A stretch of DNA of 64,000 nt. Source: Glaciecola sp047250385 (GTDB lineage Bacteria > Pseudomonadota > Gammaproteobacteria > Enterobacterales > Alteromonadaceae). The stretch covers positions 1-64,000 of the forward strand of contig NZ_JBLBVM010000053.1 in the NCBI RefSeq assembly GCF_047250385.1, given 5' to 3'. The translations under genes and the position numbers were made by a program. This document shows positions 16,754-25,235 of the stretch, piece after piece. Below the pieces are notes generated by a model that saw only the letters and a list, made by a program, of their open reading frames with translations, was not told the DNA's origin and did not search any database. Position 1 is the first letter of the stretch. Each line of letters begins with the position of its first letter.

Positions 16754-17698
16754 TTAATAGCCCAAATTAAAATCAATGCGTGAATCTAATGGATCCCCTT
16801 TTAGCTTTTTGAACAAATTACTTTTAAATACACTGAACACTAATTCATGCTGACTAGTTGCAGCAGTGTGATTGCTCATTATTAAATTAGGCGTGCCCCA
16901 AAAAGGGTGTTCTTTAGGTAATGGCTCTTGTTTAAATACATCGATAACAGCGGCTCGCAGTTGGTGCTGGTTCAAAGCGTTGACCAAATCGATATCATCT
17001 TTAATCACATTTCCGCGCCCAGCATTTATAAAAATAGCACTGTTTTTCATACTCTTAAAAAATGCAGTATCACAAATACCAGTAGTGCGTTCTGTGTGAG
17101 GTAACAAATTAACAATGACATCAGCGCTATTCGCAAAGTCATGTAGTTTATCTAAATGGAAGTGTGTATCAGCTTCGCTCGGCAGGCTCGATGAAGTTAA
17201 GCTAGCCACATTCATTCCAAATGCTTTTGCTGCATTCGCAACTTCCTTCCCAATACTGCCCAAACCCATGATCCCCATTGTTTGTTCTTGTAGCGTAGGA
17301 ATATGGTGCTGCTGCCATATGTGTTGTTGCTGATTGACTAATAACTCTGGAATCTTGCGTTGAAAATACAAGACATAAGCCAATACGTACTCGCGCATCT
17401 GAGCGCCAAAAATGTGTTTTAAACCTGTCAGCTCGTAATCGCGTTTATCTTGGGTGACTAAAGTGTTTATGCCAGCCCATGTCGACTGCAGCCATTGCAG
17501 ACGAGAGCATTTATTAATGTATCTAGACATAATGTTTGGGTTAGCGAGGACGAATTCAAAATCATCAAGCGGGGCCCCATCTGCATGCTCATTTGCCCAA
17601 ACTAATTCTATGTCATTAATCTCATTACGTGACTGTAATTCATTAAACGCTTTTTCGTAAGCACGATAATTTCGAGAGACGATAGCTAGGTTCGGCAT
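16754..17698 (-). CDS. D-2-hydroxyacid dehydrogenase family protein
   Basis: An NAD(P)-dependent reductase of 2-oxoacids, cytosolic. The 314-residue protein has the Rossmann dinucleotide motif GLGSIGKEVANAAKAFG near residue 145, NLLPHTERTTG and INAGRGNVIKDDIDLV of the signature region, the catalytic arginine in AGRGN, glutamate in DVFKQEPLP and histidine in SNHTAA. It resembles the GhrA-like subgroup, but the substrate cannot be decided. It diverges from the SRPBCC gene with only a short spacer. Confidence 0.85.
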   Translation of the reverse strand: MPNLAIVSRNYRAYEKAFNELQSRNEINDIELVWANEHADGAPLDDFEFVLANPNIMSRYINKCSRLQWLQSTWAGINTLVTQDKRDYELTGLKHIFGAQMREYVLAYVLYFQRKIPELLVNQQQHIWQQHHIPTLQEQTMGIMGLGSIGKEVANAAKAFGMNVASLTSSSLPSEADTHFHLDKLHDFANSADVIVNLLPHTERTTGICDTAFFKSMKNSAIFINAGRGNVIKDDIDLVNALNQHQLRAAVIDVFKQEPLPKEHPFWGTPNLIMSNHTAATSQHELVFSVFKSNLFKKLKGDPLDSRIDFNLGY

Positions 17699-17797
17699 GC
17701 AAAAAATCCAAATTTAGTGAAATTGGGGGTGAAGAAATTGGCGTTAATGCCGATACTGTTTTTATCACAGTTCATAACAATAAGCGAAGTAGATTAT

Positions 17798-18235
17798 ATG
17801 TATGATTTCACCATTGACGGTACACTCAACGCGGGACTTGATGAGGTATACACTGCGTTTCATGACCCAAGTGTGCTAGTGCGCTGGTTTGCACCAGGCA
17901 ACATGATGGTGTCACAGTTTATGTCTAACTTTATTGAAGGTGGTAATTATCGCCTTATTCTCCAATCTCCAGATGGTTTTCAACAAACCATTGTTGGTAG
18001 TTACCAATCCATTAACCTTAATGAAACTCTTTGTTTTACATGGCGTTGGGAAGATACAAATGATATTACTGAAGTAGATATCGAGTTCACCTGTGATAAT
18101 GACACCACAACATCTATAAAATTAACTCAAAGTGGATTTAAACGAGAAGAAGACATGTTGCATCAGCAATATGGATGGATTGCATCGCTAGAAAAGTTAA
18201 GCTTAGTGACGCGTGCTCAGGCCATGGTTGCCTAG
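17798..18235 (+). CDS. SRPBCC / AHSA1-type protein
   Basis: The 145-residue product fits the START-like SRPBCC fold, in the group named after the Aha1 C-terminal domain: an opening beta strand, AGLDEVYTAFHDPSVLVRWFAPG, a central sheet including LCFTWRWED, and a long C-terminal helix. These proteins enclose hydrophobic ligands; no specific role can be read here. The frame is open back to a GTG at 17717, but those 27 residues lie before the fold and overlap the likely divergent promoter, so I start at the ATG at 17798. The ribosome site there is weak (GAAG), so the choice is tentative. Confidence 0.72.
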   Translation: MYDFTIDGTLNAGLDEVYTAFHDPSVLVRWFAPGNMMVSQFMSNFIEGGNYRLILQSPDGFQQTIVGSYQSINLNETLCFTWRWEDTNDITEVDIEFTCDNDTTTSIKLTQSGFKREEDMLHQQYGWIASLEKLSLVTRAQAMVA

Positions 18236-18245
18236 CAATAAACTC

Positions 18246-18267
18246 GCTGAGCTACCGATAGCTCAGC
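18246..18267. terminator. Possible terminator hairpin between convergent genes
   Basis: GCTGAGCTA and TAGCTCAGC pair around CCGA between the SRPBCC and MepM-type stop codons. No T-run is obvious on either side. Confidence 0.4.
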
Positions 18268-18297
18268 ATACTATTTATTCCCCTCGACGCATCACTA

Positions 18298-19596
18298 TTA
18301 ATTCATTGCCAACATGATTCGTTTGTTGTTATTCAACTGCTCAACGCGCTGCTGAGCAATCAACTTAAACTTCTCAGCATGCTCTTTGGCGATAGGATCG
18401 GCTTGCGGTAGCTTTACGGTTCTGGGGTTACGGTGAACGCCATTGACTAAGAACTCATAATGCAAGTGAGGACCTGAAGCTAAACCAGTTGAGCCCAAGT
18501 ACCCAATGGTTTGGCCTTGTTTTACCGTCTGTCCATTTTTCACTGCTCGCTTTGTAAAATGTAGGTACTTAGTCGTATATTTTTCGCCATGTTGAATGAA
18601 AACGTGGTGGCCATTGTACTTGTCATAGGACGACCTAATGACTTTACCGTCACCAGCTGCCATCACTGGGGTGCCAGTCTTACCTGCATAATCGACACCT
18701 CTATGAGCTTTCCAACGTTTTTGAACAGGATGGAAGCGTCTTTTCTTAAAGCTAGAGCTAATGTATTTGAATGACACTGGCGCTCGCAAAAAGCTCTTAC
18801 GCATGCTTTTACCGTCTGGCGTGTAAAAGTTTCCATCGTCATACTTTACCGCTTGAAAAACTTCACCTTGGTTCTTGAATTCTGCTGCTACGATGTCCCC
18901 GAAACCGATAAACTCACCGTCGATGTATTGTTTTTCAAAGATAACGTTGAAGGTATCACCTTGGCGTATTTCTTGAGCGAAATCGATGTCCCAACCAAAA
19001 ATACCCGCTAGACGCATAATTTGGTTGTCGGTTAAACCGGCTTCTGTACCCGCATTCCAGAAGCTGCTTCTAATTTCACCTTGTGCAAAGCTTTGGACGC
19101 TTTCTACTTGTTTGACCGATACATCACTATGAAGTTTACCATCCGAGTTTTGGGCAATTGAGAGCGTTTCAGTTTTTGAAAGTGGATAACGAAGTGAAAC
19201 AAATCGATTTGCATCATCGACATGCAAATACAAAATATCGCCAGGTTTTATATTGATTAAATTTTTTGCCAGCTCACCGGCACTGCTAACATTGTATGTA
19301 TCTCGCGCAGACAAGCCTGCTTGAGAGAATATTTTGGCCAATGTATCGCCACTTTTCACTTCATAGGTTTGCCAGTTATCGATATCATCTTCTAGCTCTG
19401 CATCGACTTGTTCATAGGACAACGAAGGAAGTTGCAATTCGTACTTAACGCCCGGAAGTAGTTGTTTGACTTCAAGATTCTTTGAAGCTTTTACCGAGTC
19501 AAAAGGGAATAAAACCAAAGACACCAAAACAAACGCGACACCCGCAAGGGTCCAACGATGTGGTTTTGGTAGTTGTTTTATTGTATTCGTAATCAT
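18298..19596 (-). CDS. mepM: Murein DD-endopeptidase, M23 family (MepM-like)
   Basis: A periplasmic, membrane-anchored zinc endopeptidase that cuts peptidoglycan crosslinks to allow cell-wall growth. The 432-residue protein has an N-terminal membrane anchor (about 15-32), a LysM-like region near 75-125 (YEVKSGDTLAKIF), a linker domain, and the M23 peptidase from about 290 with HRGVDYAG and HLHYEF, the zinc-ligand motifs. Length matches E. coli MepM (440). It diverges from tyrS across 205 bases, a context seen widely in gammaproteobacteria. Confidence 0.9.
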   Translation of the reverse strand: MITNTIKQLPKPHRWTLAGVAFVLVSLVLFPFDSVKASKNLEVKQLLPGVKYELQLPSLSYEQVDAELEDDIDNWQTYEVKSGDTLAKIFSQAGLSARDTYNVSSAGELAKNLINIKPGDILYLHVDDANRFVSLRYPLSKTETLSIAQNSDGKLHSDVSVKQVESVQSFAQGEIRSSFWNAGTEAGLTDNQIMRLAGIFGWDIDFAQEIRQGDTFNVIFEKQYIDGEFIGFGDIVAAEFKNQGEVFQAVKYDDGNFYTPDGKSMRKSFLRAPVSFKYISSSFKKRRFHPVQKRWKAHRGVDYAGKTGTPVMAAGDGKVIRSSYDKYNGHHVFIQHGEKYTTKYLHFTKRAVKNGQTVKQGQTIGYLGSTGLASGPHLHYEFLVNGVHRNPRTVKLPQADPIAKEHAEKFKLIAQQRVEQLNNNKRIMLAMN

Positions 19597-19801
19597 ACGA
19601 CCGTAAAATGCTCTTAAATCAAAACATCAGAATATAATGATTTTAGTCTCGAATCCAGCGTAAAGGTTCAAAATAACCTTTGTAAAAGCCGAAATCCTTT
19701 GAATATTTCTCACGCTAATTCAATACTTCATCTAAAATCTAATAAATTGAGTAAGTTAAAACGCGACTTGCTTTATACCAAATATACTACAGGAATAAGT
19801 A

Positions 19802-21001
19802 ATGGCAGATTGGCAAACAGCATTCGCAGAGATAAAACGCGGATCGGATGAGATTTTAATTGAAGAAGAGCTTATTGAAAGGTTAAAAACCGGTAAGCCG
19901 CTAAAAATTAAAGCTGGCTTCGATCCAACTGCGCCCGACCTGCACTTGGGTCATACCGTTTTAATAAATAAGCTTCGTACTTTTCAACAACTCGGCCACG
20001 AAGTTATTTTCTTGATTGGAGACTTCACTGGCTTAATTGGTGATCCAACCGGCAAAAATGTAACACGTAAGCCGCTTACTAAAGAGCAAGTTCTTGAAAA
20101 TGCTAAAACTTATCAAGAACAAGTGTTTAAAATCCTAGACCCAGCCAAGACTACCATACGATTCAATTCTGAATGGTTCGACAAAATGGGTGCTGACGGC
20201 ATGATCAAACTTGCTGCAAGTCAAACTGTGGCCAGAATGTTAGAACGAGATGATTTTAAAAAGCGTTATGCTAACGGCCAAGCAATCGCTATTCATGAAT
20301 TCCTTTACCCATTAGTGCAAGGTTGGGACTCAGTAGCTTTAGAGTCTGATGTTGAACTAGGTGGTACGGACCAACGCTTTAACTTATTGATGGGGCGCGA
20401 GTTACAGAAAGGCCAAGGTCAGAAGCAGCAAACGGTTCTAATGATGCCATTGTTAGAAGGCTTAGACGGCGTTCAAAAAATGTCTAAGTCATTAAACAAT
20501 TACATCGGTATTACGGACTCACCTACAGAGATGTTTGGTAAAGTGATGTCAATTTCTGACGAGCTTATGTGGCGTTACTATGAACTGCTTAGCTTTAAAC
20601 CAATTGAAGAAATAGAACAGTTAAATCAAGACGTGCAAAACGGTAAGAATCCGCGTGATATTAAAATTGCTTTAGCGCAGGAGCTGATTGCACGTTTTCA
20701 CTCTGAAGCTGATGCTGAAGCTGCGTTACAAGACTTCATTCAACGCTTTCAAAAGAATGCGATACCGGATGAAATGCCTGAACTTGAAATTGCTTTAGGT
20801 GACGAAGGTATCGCTATTGGTAATTTGTTGAAGCAAGCCGATTTAGTTGCTTCAACCTCAGACGCGATGCGCATGATAAAACAAGGTGCGGTAAAAATAG
20901 ACGGTGAAAAAGTAACGGACACTCGATTTATTGTCCAAGCTAAAGGCGAAAACGTTTACCAGGTAGGCAAACGTAAATTTGCGCGAATTTCACTCGTCTA
21001 G
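19802..21001 (+). CDS. tyrS: Tyrosyl-tRNA synthetase
   Basis: Charges tRNA-Tyr. The 399-residue enzyme has HLGH at 48-51 and KMSKS at 226-230, then an S4 RNA-binding domain at the C-terminus (about 335-395). The E. coli and B. subtilis TyrS motif is KFGKT, so this is the other bacterial type (TyrZ-like), found in many Pseudomonas and Vibrio relatives. AGGAATAAGT precedes the ATG as ribosome site. A GC-rich inverted repeat (about 21018-21048) overlaps the end of the convergent rhodanese gene and may terminate transcription. Confidence 0.95.
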   Translation: MADWQTAFAEIKRGSDEILIEEELIERLKTGKPLKIKAGFDPTAPDLHLGHTVLINKLRTFQQLGHEVIFLIGDFTGLIGDPTGKNVTRKPLTKEQVLENAKTYQEQVFKILDPAKTTIRFNSEWFDKMGADGMIKLAASQTVARMLERDDFKKRYANGQAIAIHEFLYPLVQGWDSVALESDVELGGTDQRFNLLMGRELQKGQGQKQQTVLMMPLLEGLDGVQKMSKSLNNYIGITDSPTEMFGKVMSISDELMWRYYELLSFKPIEEIEQLNQDVQNGKNPRDIKIALAQELIARFHSEADAEAALQDFIQRFQKNAIPDEMPELEIALGDEGIAIGNLLKQADLVASTSDAMRMIKQGAVKIDGEKVTDTRFIVQAKGENVYQVGKRKFARISLV

Positions 21002-21024
21002 TTAACAGCTTTGAGAACAGGCAC

Positions 21025-21465
21025 TCAGTTCTTAGTGGGTGCCTGATTAGTCGGTCTATTCGCAGCTTCCCAAGCGCTCATATCGCCCTCAAGATGCATT
21101 ACATTAGTAAAGCCATTTTCTTCTAAAATGCTGATTGCTTTACCCGCTCGTCTGCCTGAGCGGCAATATACGACAATAGGTGCATCTTTAAACTCCATTA
21201 AACTTTTTAAGCTTGTGTCTACTTCGTCAAGCGGCACATTGATTGATGTCGGGATGTGGCCGCTGGCGTATTCCTCAACGGTACGAACATCTAAAAGTAA
21301 GCGAGACGACTCTTCCATCTTCAACAATGCGTCTTGAGTTATATCCTCAGATGCAAAACTCAATGATGATATTAAGACTAAGCAAACGTATGCTATCGGC
21401 TTTGTTAATGACTTAAGTCCAAGCGTGATGCTTGATGACCATAAGCTCTGTTTGATCTTGTTCAT
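21025..21465 (-). CDS. Secreted single-domain rhodanese
   Basis: This 146-residue protein has a signal peptide (hydrophobic core about 22-37, likely cut after SFA) and one rhodanese domain. The active loop is CRSGRRAG, giving the catalytic cysteine in VVYCRSG; LLDVRTVEEYASGHI is the second conserved segment. Periplasmic rhodaneses move sulfane sulfur; the partner is unknown. The frame extends to 21531, but the ATG at 21465 has the strong ribosome site AGGAGC and begins the signal peptide, so I use it. It follows the btuF-like gene on the same strand, about 45 bases after that stop. Confidence 0.83.
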   Translation of the reverse strand: MNKIKQSLWSSSITLGLKSLTKPIAYVCLVLISSLSFASEDITQDALLKMEESSRLLLDVRTVEEYASGHIPTSINVPLDEVDTSLKSLMEFKDAPIVVYCRSGRRAGKAISILEENGFTNVMHLEGDMSAWEAANRPTNQAPTKN

Positions 21466-21509
21466 TTTATATAAGCTCCTAGTGATGTTTATTATCTCGG
21501 CTATTATTT

Positions 21510-22412
21510 TCAACGATGCACGTTCTGACATAATTTTTCAAGTTCTGGCAACACACGTGGTGTAAACCGGTGTAAAGCATCCGGGTTAACAATCTCTATT
21601 CTAGGGGAAAAGACATGTTTATGAGGAGCCCAGAAATTATAAACTTGCTCGATTGTTTGATGCGTTGCAGCAATTACGAGCTGAGGCTGCTTCCTAATAA
21701 TATCAGCCACAGAAAATTGGGCATAAGCGCTTGGAAGTTGTGCGTAAACATTGCTTATATTACAAAGCGATAGCAAGGAATTAAGCCAAGCATCGTTCCC
21801 CATGCCGCTCAAGGGGTGCTGATTCATATAGTAGATAGCACTGATGTTCGAAGCTCTATAATTCTCGCTAATAACTTGAATTCGCTTTTTCATATCCTTG
21901 TACAGGGCTAGGCTTTGCTTTTCAGCATTCAGGTGTTCACCAACAGCTATTATTTCATTCATCAATTCTTGAATATTATTAGGTGAAGAGCGAAATACGG
22001 TGAAACCTAACTGTTCTAATCGAGCGATGTCCTGCGCTTTGTTGCCACTTTCCCAAGCTAGAATTATTGTGGGTTTCAGCCTAACAATTGCGGCAATATC
22101 TGCACCTTGATAGCTCGCAACTGATGGTAGTTCTCTTGAGCATGTTTGATCGATACAACCCTGTGGATATGGGTAATCACTATAATCGCTGACTGCTACT
22201 AAGTTCTGCTGCTTTTCGAGTGCGAAAACGATTTCTGTGAGATGAGGAGACAAGCTGACGATGCGCATTTGACGATAACTAGTGGCTTTGCTTATCGTTT
22301 CTGAATTCGCCACTTGAGCTTGCGCGTGGCTTTGGCCAGCACCATAAAACATCACAATAAGTAGGATAGCGATAGGGGAGTTTAGACGAGCAAGTATTGT
22401 TTTTATGGTCAT
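21510..22412 (-). CDS. btuF: Periplasmic cobalamin-binding protein (BtuF-like)
   Basis: This 300-residue solute-binding protein of the BtuF/FepB family begins with a signal peptide and then reads MRIVSLSPHLTEIVFAL, the family opening. Further conserved parts are LKPTIILAWESGN and LGFTVFRSSPNNIQEL. BtuF delivers vitamin B12 to the BtuCD transporter, which is not encoded here. The next gene upstream is cbiB, which supports a corrinoid substrate. The open frame also has a TTG at 22430; I prefer the ATG at 22412, without a strong ribosome site at either. Confidence 0.82.
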   Translation of the reverse strand: MTIKTILARLNSPIAILLIVMFYGAGQSHAQAQVANSETISKATSYRQMRIVSLSPHLTEIVFALEKQQNLVAVSDYSDYPYPQGCIDQTCSRELPSVASYQGADIAAIVRLKPTIILAWESGNKAQDIARLEQLGFTVFRSSPNNIQELMNEIIAVGEHLNAEKQSLALYKDMKKRIQVISENYRASNISAIYYMNQHPLSGMGNDAWLNSLLSLCNISNVYAQLPSAYAQFSVADIIRKQPQLVIAATHQTIEQVYNFWAPHKHVFSPRIEIVNPDALHRFTPRVLPELEKLCQNVHR

Positions 22413-22516
22413 TTGTGTTGATAAACTCAATGAAGCAATCGTTAATTGGATGATGAATGCTTAATCTATTCGTCTAAGCAATTTTTCTATTTACGGTACT
22501 GTTTTACAGAGCGAAC

Positions 22517-23524
22517 TTATAAATATATCGTGAGGCTATTAATTATTAGGCAAGTTAGCAATAAGAGCAATAGATTAACGAAAAGCAGTCGGTTAATTAC
22601 AGCCAAGGCGTTGGGCATAAATAGTGCGGTGGGTTCGCCTTGCCCAATGTATTTAGTTCGGCGAACTTTTATCTTGTTGTAAAACACAGCGCCACTTAAA
22701 TTTGTATCTAGGGCGAAGTGACTTGCTCTCAGAATGATAGCTCCATGTCCTTCATTCCAACTCGTCGCTGGCCGATATCGCCGGACATAAGCAAAGATCT
22801 TAAGTCCTCTGCTGATAACAACTGTAAGCAGGGCATTCAGCCGTATAGGTAACCATTGAAACAACATCACAAGTTTCGCCATCGGCTTACCAAACTCGCT
22901 ATACGTCTCAATTTTTGTGTTCCAAACAATATGTAGTTCGTAGCACAGGCGATAAGCTAATGTTGTTATGGGTCCAAAAACTATAAATAGGAAAAAGCAA
23001 ATAAGAGCTTGATAGTGAAAACGTAAAATCACGGATTCAATTGCCGCTTTGCTTACGCCAACGTCAGATAATATGGCTGTTTCTCGCAAGACCATCGGTG
23101 CTAAAAGATTCCGCGCAAGTTTCTTCTTTCCAGCAATAAGCGCACGCCTAATATGCTGAAAGCGCTGAATATTCGATGAAAATTGGATGCACAAATAGAG
23201 AATGACAGCATCAAACAACTCTGGGTAATACACAAACTCACGAAAGATAAGCAAAATAATGAGGTTTGGAACAATAATCATAAACGCTGCTAGCGCACCT
23301 GAAATCCAAAACTGCGACTTAGGCGTTTTTTGCGACGCTGACTTTGTTTTTACGAATGGCTTTGGGCAAACTCTTTCAGCCATTCTAAGGGCGAGTAAGC
23401 GCACGAATGTCATTGGGTCTAAGCGGGTAGGCAAGAACCAAAAGCGTTCAAAAATTACGACAGCACAAAGAATGAACCACGGCAGTATAGCGGGGCTTGT
23501 GACAAAGCTAATCAAGCTATCCAT
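22517..23524 (-). CDS. cbiB: Cobalamin biosynthesis protein CobD/CbiB-like
   Basis: CbiB joins the aminopropanol arm to adenosylcobyric acid in the inner membrane. The 335-residue protein has several hydrophobic segments and the conserved middle of the family (SNIQRFQHIRRALIAGKKK, LRETAILSDVGVSKAAIES, and FHYQALICFFLF), plus the internal ARRYRP-type region near 245. Sequence is divergent from classical CbiB. It lies 2 bases after mtnN and 86-105 bases before btuF, the arrangement known from Vibrio and Shewanella relatives that salvage corrinoids without full synthesis. The rest of the pathway is not in this window. Confidence 0.78.
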   Translation of the reverse strand: MDSLISFVTSPAILPWFILCAVVIFERFWFLPTRLDPMTFVRLLALRMAERVCPKPFVKTKSASQKTPKSQFWISGALAAFMIIVPNLIILLIFREFVYYPELFDAVILYLCIQFSSNIQRFQHIRRALIAGKKKLARNLLAPMVLRETAILSDVGVSKAAIESVILRFHYQALICFFLFIVFGPITTLAYRLCYELHIVWNTKIETYSEFGKPMAKLVMLFQWLPIRLNALLTVVISRGLKIFAYVRRYRPATSWNEGHGAIILRASHFALDTNLSGAVFYNKIKVRRTKYIGQGEPTALFMPNALAVINRLLFVNLLLLLLTCLIINSLTIYL

Positions 23525-23526
23525 GC

Positions 23527-24222
23527 TTAATTAAGTGCTTTTACCATACCCATCACTAATTGAGCGCTATTTTTGGCGGCTTTTTCTAAATAAGTTTGAA
23601 ATGAAACTGTGGAAGTTTTACCCGCAATGTCAGATAAGCTTCTAATCACTAAGAAGGGGATTCCCATCATATAGGATGTTTGTGCAATGGCTGCGCCTTC
23701 CATTTCAACCGCGACCATAGCCGGGAATTTCTTTTGCGTCGCCAAAGCGAGTTCATCACTACCGACAAAGCTATCACCAGAGCAAACTAAGCCTTTCTTA
23801 ACTTTTACACCATCAATTTGTTTTGCAGATTGTTCTGCGGCTTCAATTAACTGCTCATTACATACATAATTTTCTGGCATGCCAGCGCATTGACCTGGCA
23901 CGTAGCCAAAGACCGTTAAATCTACATCATGGTGAGTGACGACATCGCTAATCACGATATCACCAATACTGAGGTCTTTATCGAAGCCGCCTGCAGAACC
24001 AGTATTAACCACATAATCAGGATTGAATTTATCAATGATCATCGTAGTGGCAACGGCTGAGGCGACTTTACCAATGCCGCATTTAACTAACACAACTTCA
24101 TGCCCATGCAACTCACCAGTATAAAAATCTAAATGTGAGTAAGCGACTTGTCTTAATTCGCTCAGTGACTCTTTGATCAGTTTCACTTCTTCGTCCATGG
24201 CGCCTAAAATTGCTATTTTCAT
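23527..24222 (-). CDS. mtnN: 5'-methylthioadenosine/S-adenosylhomocysteine nucleosidase
   Basis: Hydrolyses methylthioadenosine and S-adenosylhomocysteine to adenine and the thioribose product, clearing by-products of methylation and polyamine synthesis and feeding autoinducer-2 metabolism. The 231-residue length matches E. coli (232). Visible marks are the opening IAILGAMDEEVKLI, NTGSAGGFD, AVEMEGAAIAQ with substrate-binding Glu, and SLSDIAG with the catalytic aspartate. First gene of mtnN-cbiB-btuF. Confidence 0.95.
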   Translation of the reverse strand: MKIAILGAMDEEVKLIKESLSELRQVAYSHLDFYTGELHGHEVVLVKCGIGKVASAVATTMIIDKFNPDYVVNTGSAGGFDKDLSIGDIVISDVVTHHDVDLTVFGYVPGQCAGMPENYVCNEQLIEAAEQSAKQIDGVKVKKGLVCSGDSFVGSDELALATQKKFPAMVAVEMEGAAIAQTSYMMGIPFLVIRSLSDIAGKTSTVSFQTYLEKAAKNSAQLVMGMVKALN

Positions 24223-24270
24223 GTGTTATCTCTTTTATTAGTTGCTCAGAAGTTTACTAAGCATATACAG

Positions 24271-24301
24271 AAACGCAAGAAATCTTGCGAATTCTTGCGT
24301 T
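24271..24301 (-). terminator. Possible terminator of the DUF2726 gene
   Basis: On the minus strand AACGCAAGAA pairs with TTCTTGCGTT around a 10-base loop that itself partly repeats the arm. Only three T follow. It lies 35 bases after the DUF2726 stop and upstream of mtnN. Confidence 0.5.
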
Positions 24302-24335
24302 TAAATTTTCGTTAAGCACCAAGTATTTACTTCAA

Positions 24336-24935
24336 TTACGCAGCGACCGGTCTAGAAGAACGAATTGGACGAGTAGGGCGTTTCGTTGGAGTGAACAAGC
24401 TTGGAGCTTCTTGAGCCTGCGGCATAGGCAATTTACCTTGTCTGCGTCTAAGTGGAACAAGCTTCGCTTCTATGCATGCTCTGATATCTTCAATTTTGTA
24501 ACCATGGCGGGCTTTAATTCTAGCGTGTGGAATACCTGCAGAATCCAATGCACCGGTAACAAAGAAGTCTCTCGTTTTTTTATGACCGTCTTTACCTAAA
24601 GAGTGGACTAAGTCCAAAGCCAATACAGGTGTCATATCTGCTTTGCTGACTAAAACGAAATCAAGTTGTTTTCCGCCCGCTCTCAGCAATGCGCTCTTAG
24701 CCATCTTTTTATTGGTATTTCTGCGTAAGGCAAGAATATCGGTTAATTTAACACGGCACATTACGCGAAACTCGTTGCCAACGGCCTTTTCGATCATATC
24801 TAAGAATTGATGTTCAACGGGGGAGAAAAGTTGAGTTTTACTCATAAAGGGAAAACTAACCTCATCAACACTGAATTTTATTGCAACAATGGCGACAACG
24901 ATTAAAACCATAATAAGTACGATTGCGAATTCCAT
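24336..24935 (-). CDS. DUF2726 domain protein, membrane anchored
   Basis: The 199-residue protein starts with one membrane segment (about 3-20) and then carries a DUF2726 domain: MSKTQLFSPVEHQFLDMIEKA, the RVMCRVKLTDILAL strand, KQLDFVLVSKADMTPVLALDL, and FVTGALDSAGIPHARIKARHGY. The fold resembles restriction-endonuclease-like or topoisomerase zinc-finger-associated nuclease modules (DFxxxxK-like spacing), but activity has not been shown for the family. I start at the ATG at 24935, which has the ribosome site AGGAGC; the frame reaches 25001. The C-terminus ends with a basic proline-rich tail. It probably sits in the inner membrane facing the cytoplasm. Confidence 0.75.
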   Translation of the reverse strand: MEFAIVLIMVLIVVAIVAIKFSVDEVSFPFMSKTQLFSPVEHQFLDMIEKAVGNEFRVMCRVKLTDILALRRNTNKKMAKSALLRAGGKQLDFVLVSKADMTPVLALDLVHSLGKDGHKKTRDFFVTGALDSAGIPHARIKARHGYKIEDIRACIEAKLVPLRRRQGKLPMPQAQEAPSLFTPTKRPTRPIRSSRPVAA

Positions 24936-25154
24936 AATAGCTCCTAGTACATAAGTTAGTTTCTTCAATTTTGTAGTGAGGAAGAAACTCATCAAGACCA
25001 AATCAAAAAGTGAATGGGAACATTCCCATTACATACCGTGATTTAGCAAATGATGTGCCAATAGATAGTAGACTTATAAAATAAATGAGCTTGTTGGAAT
25101 TGAAAGTTCGCAATTAATGATATTTGTGCGAAGTGTTTTAGGAATAAATTGGAT

Positions 25155-25194
25155 ACAAAAAAGGCCAGTCATTACTAAAATATGAACTGGCCTT
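25155..25194 (-). terminator. Rho-independent terminator of the tandem-repeat protein gene
   Basis: On the minus strand AAGGCCAGT pairs with ACTGGCCTT around a 16-base loop, followed by six T. It lies about 40 bases after the stop. T-rich sequence on the other side could let it work in both directions. Confidence 0.78.
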
Positions 25195-25235
25195 CTGCTT
25201 TTTTAGGTGCTTAACTATATGAAGTTAATCGATTT

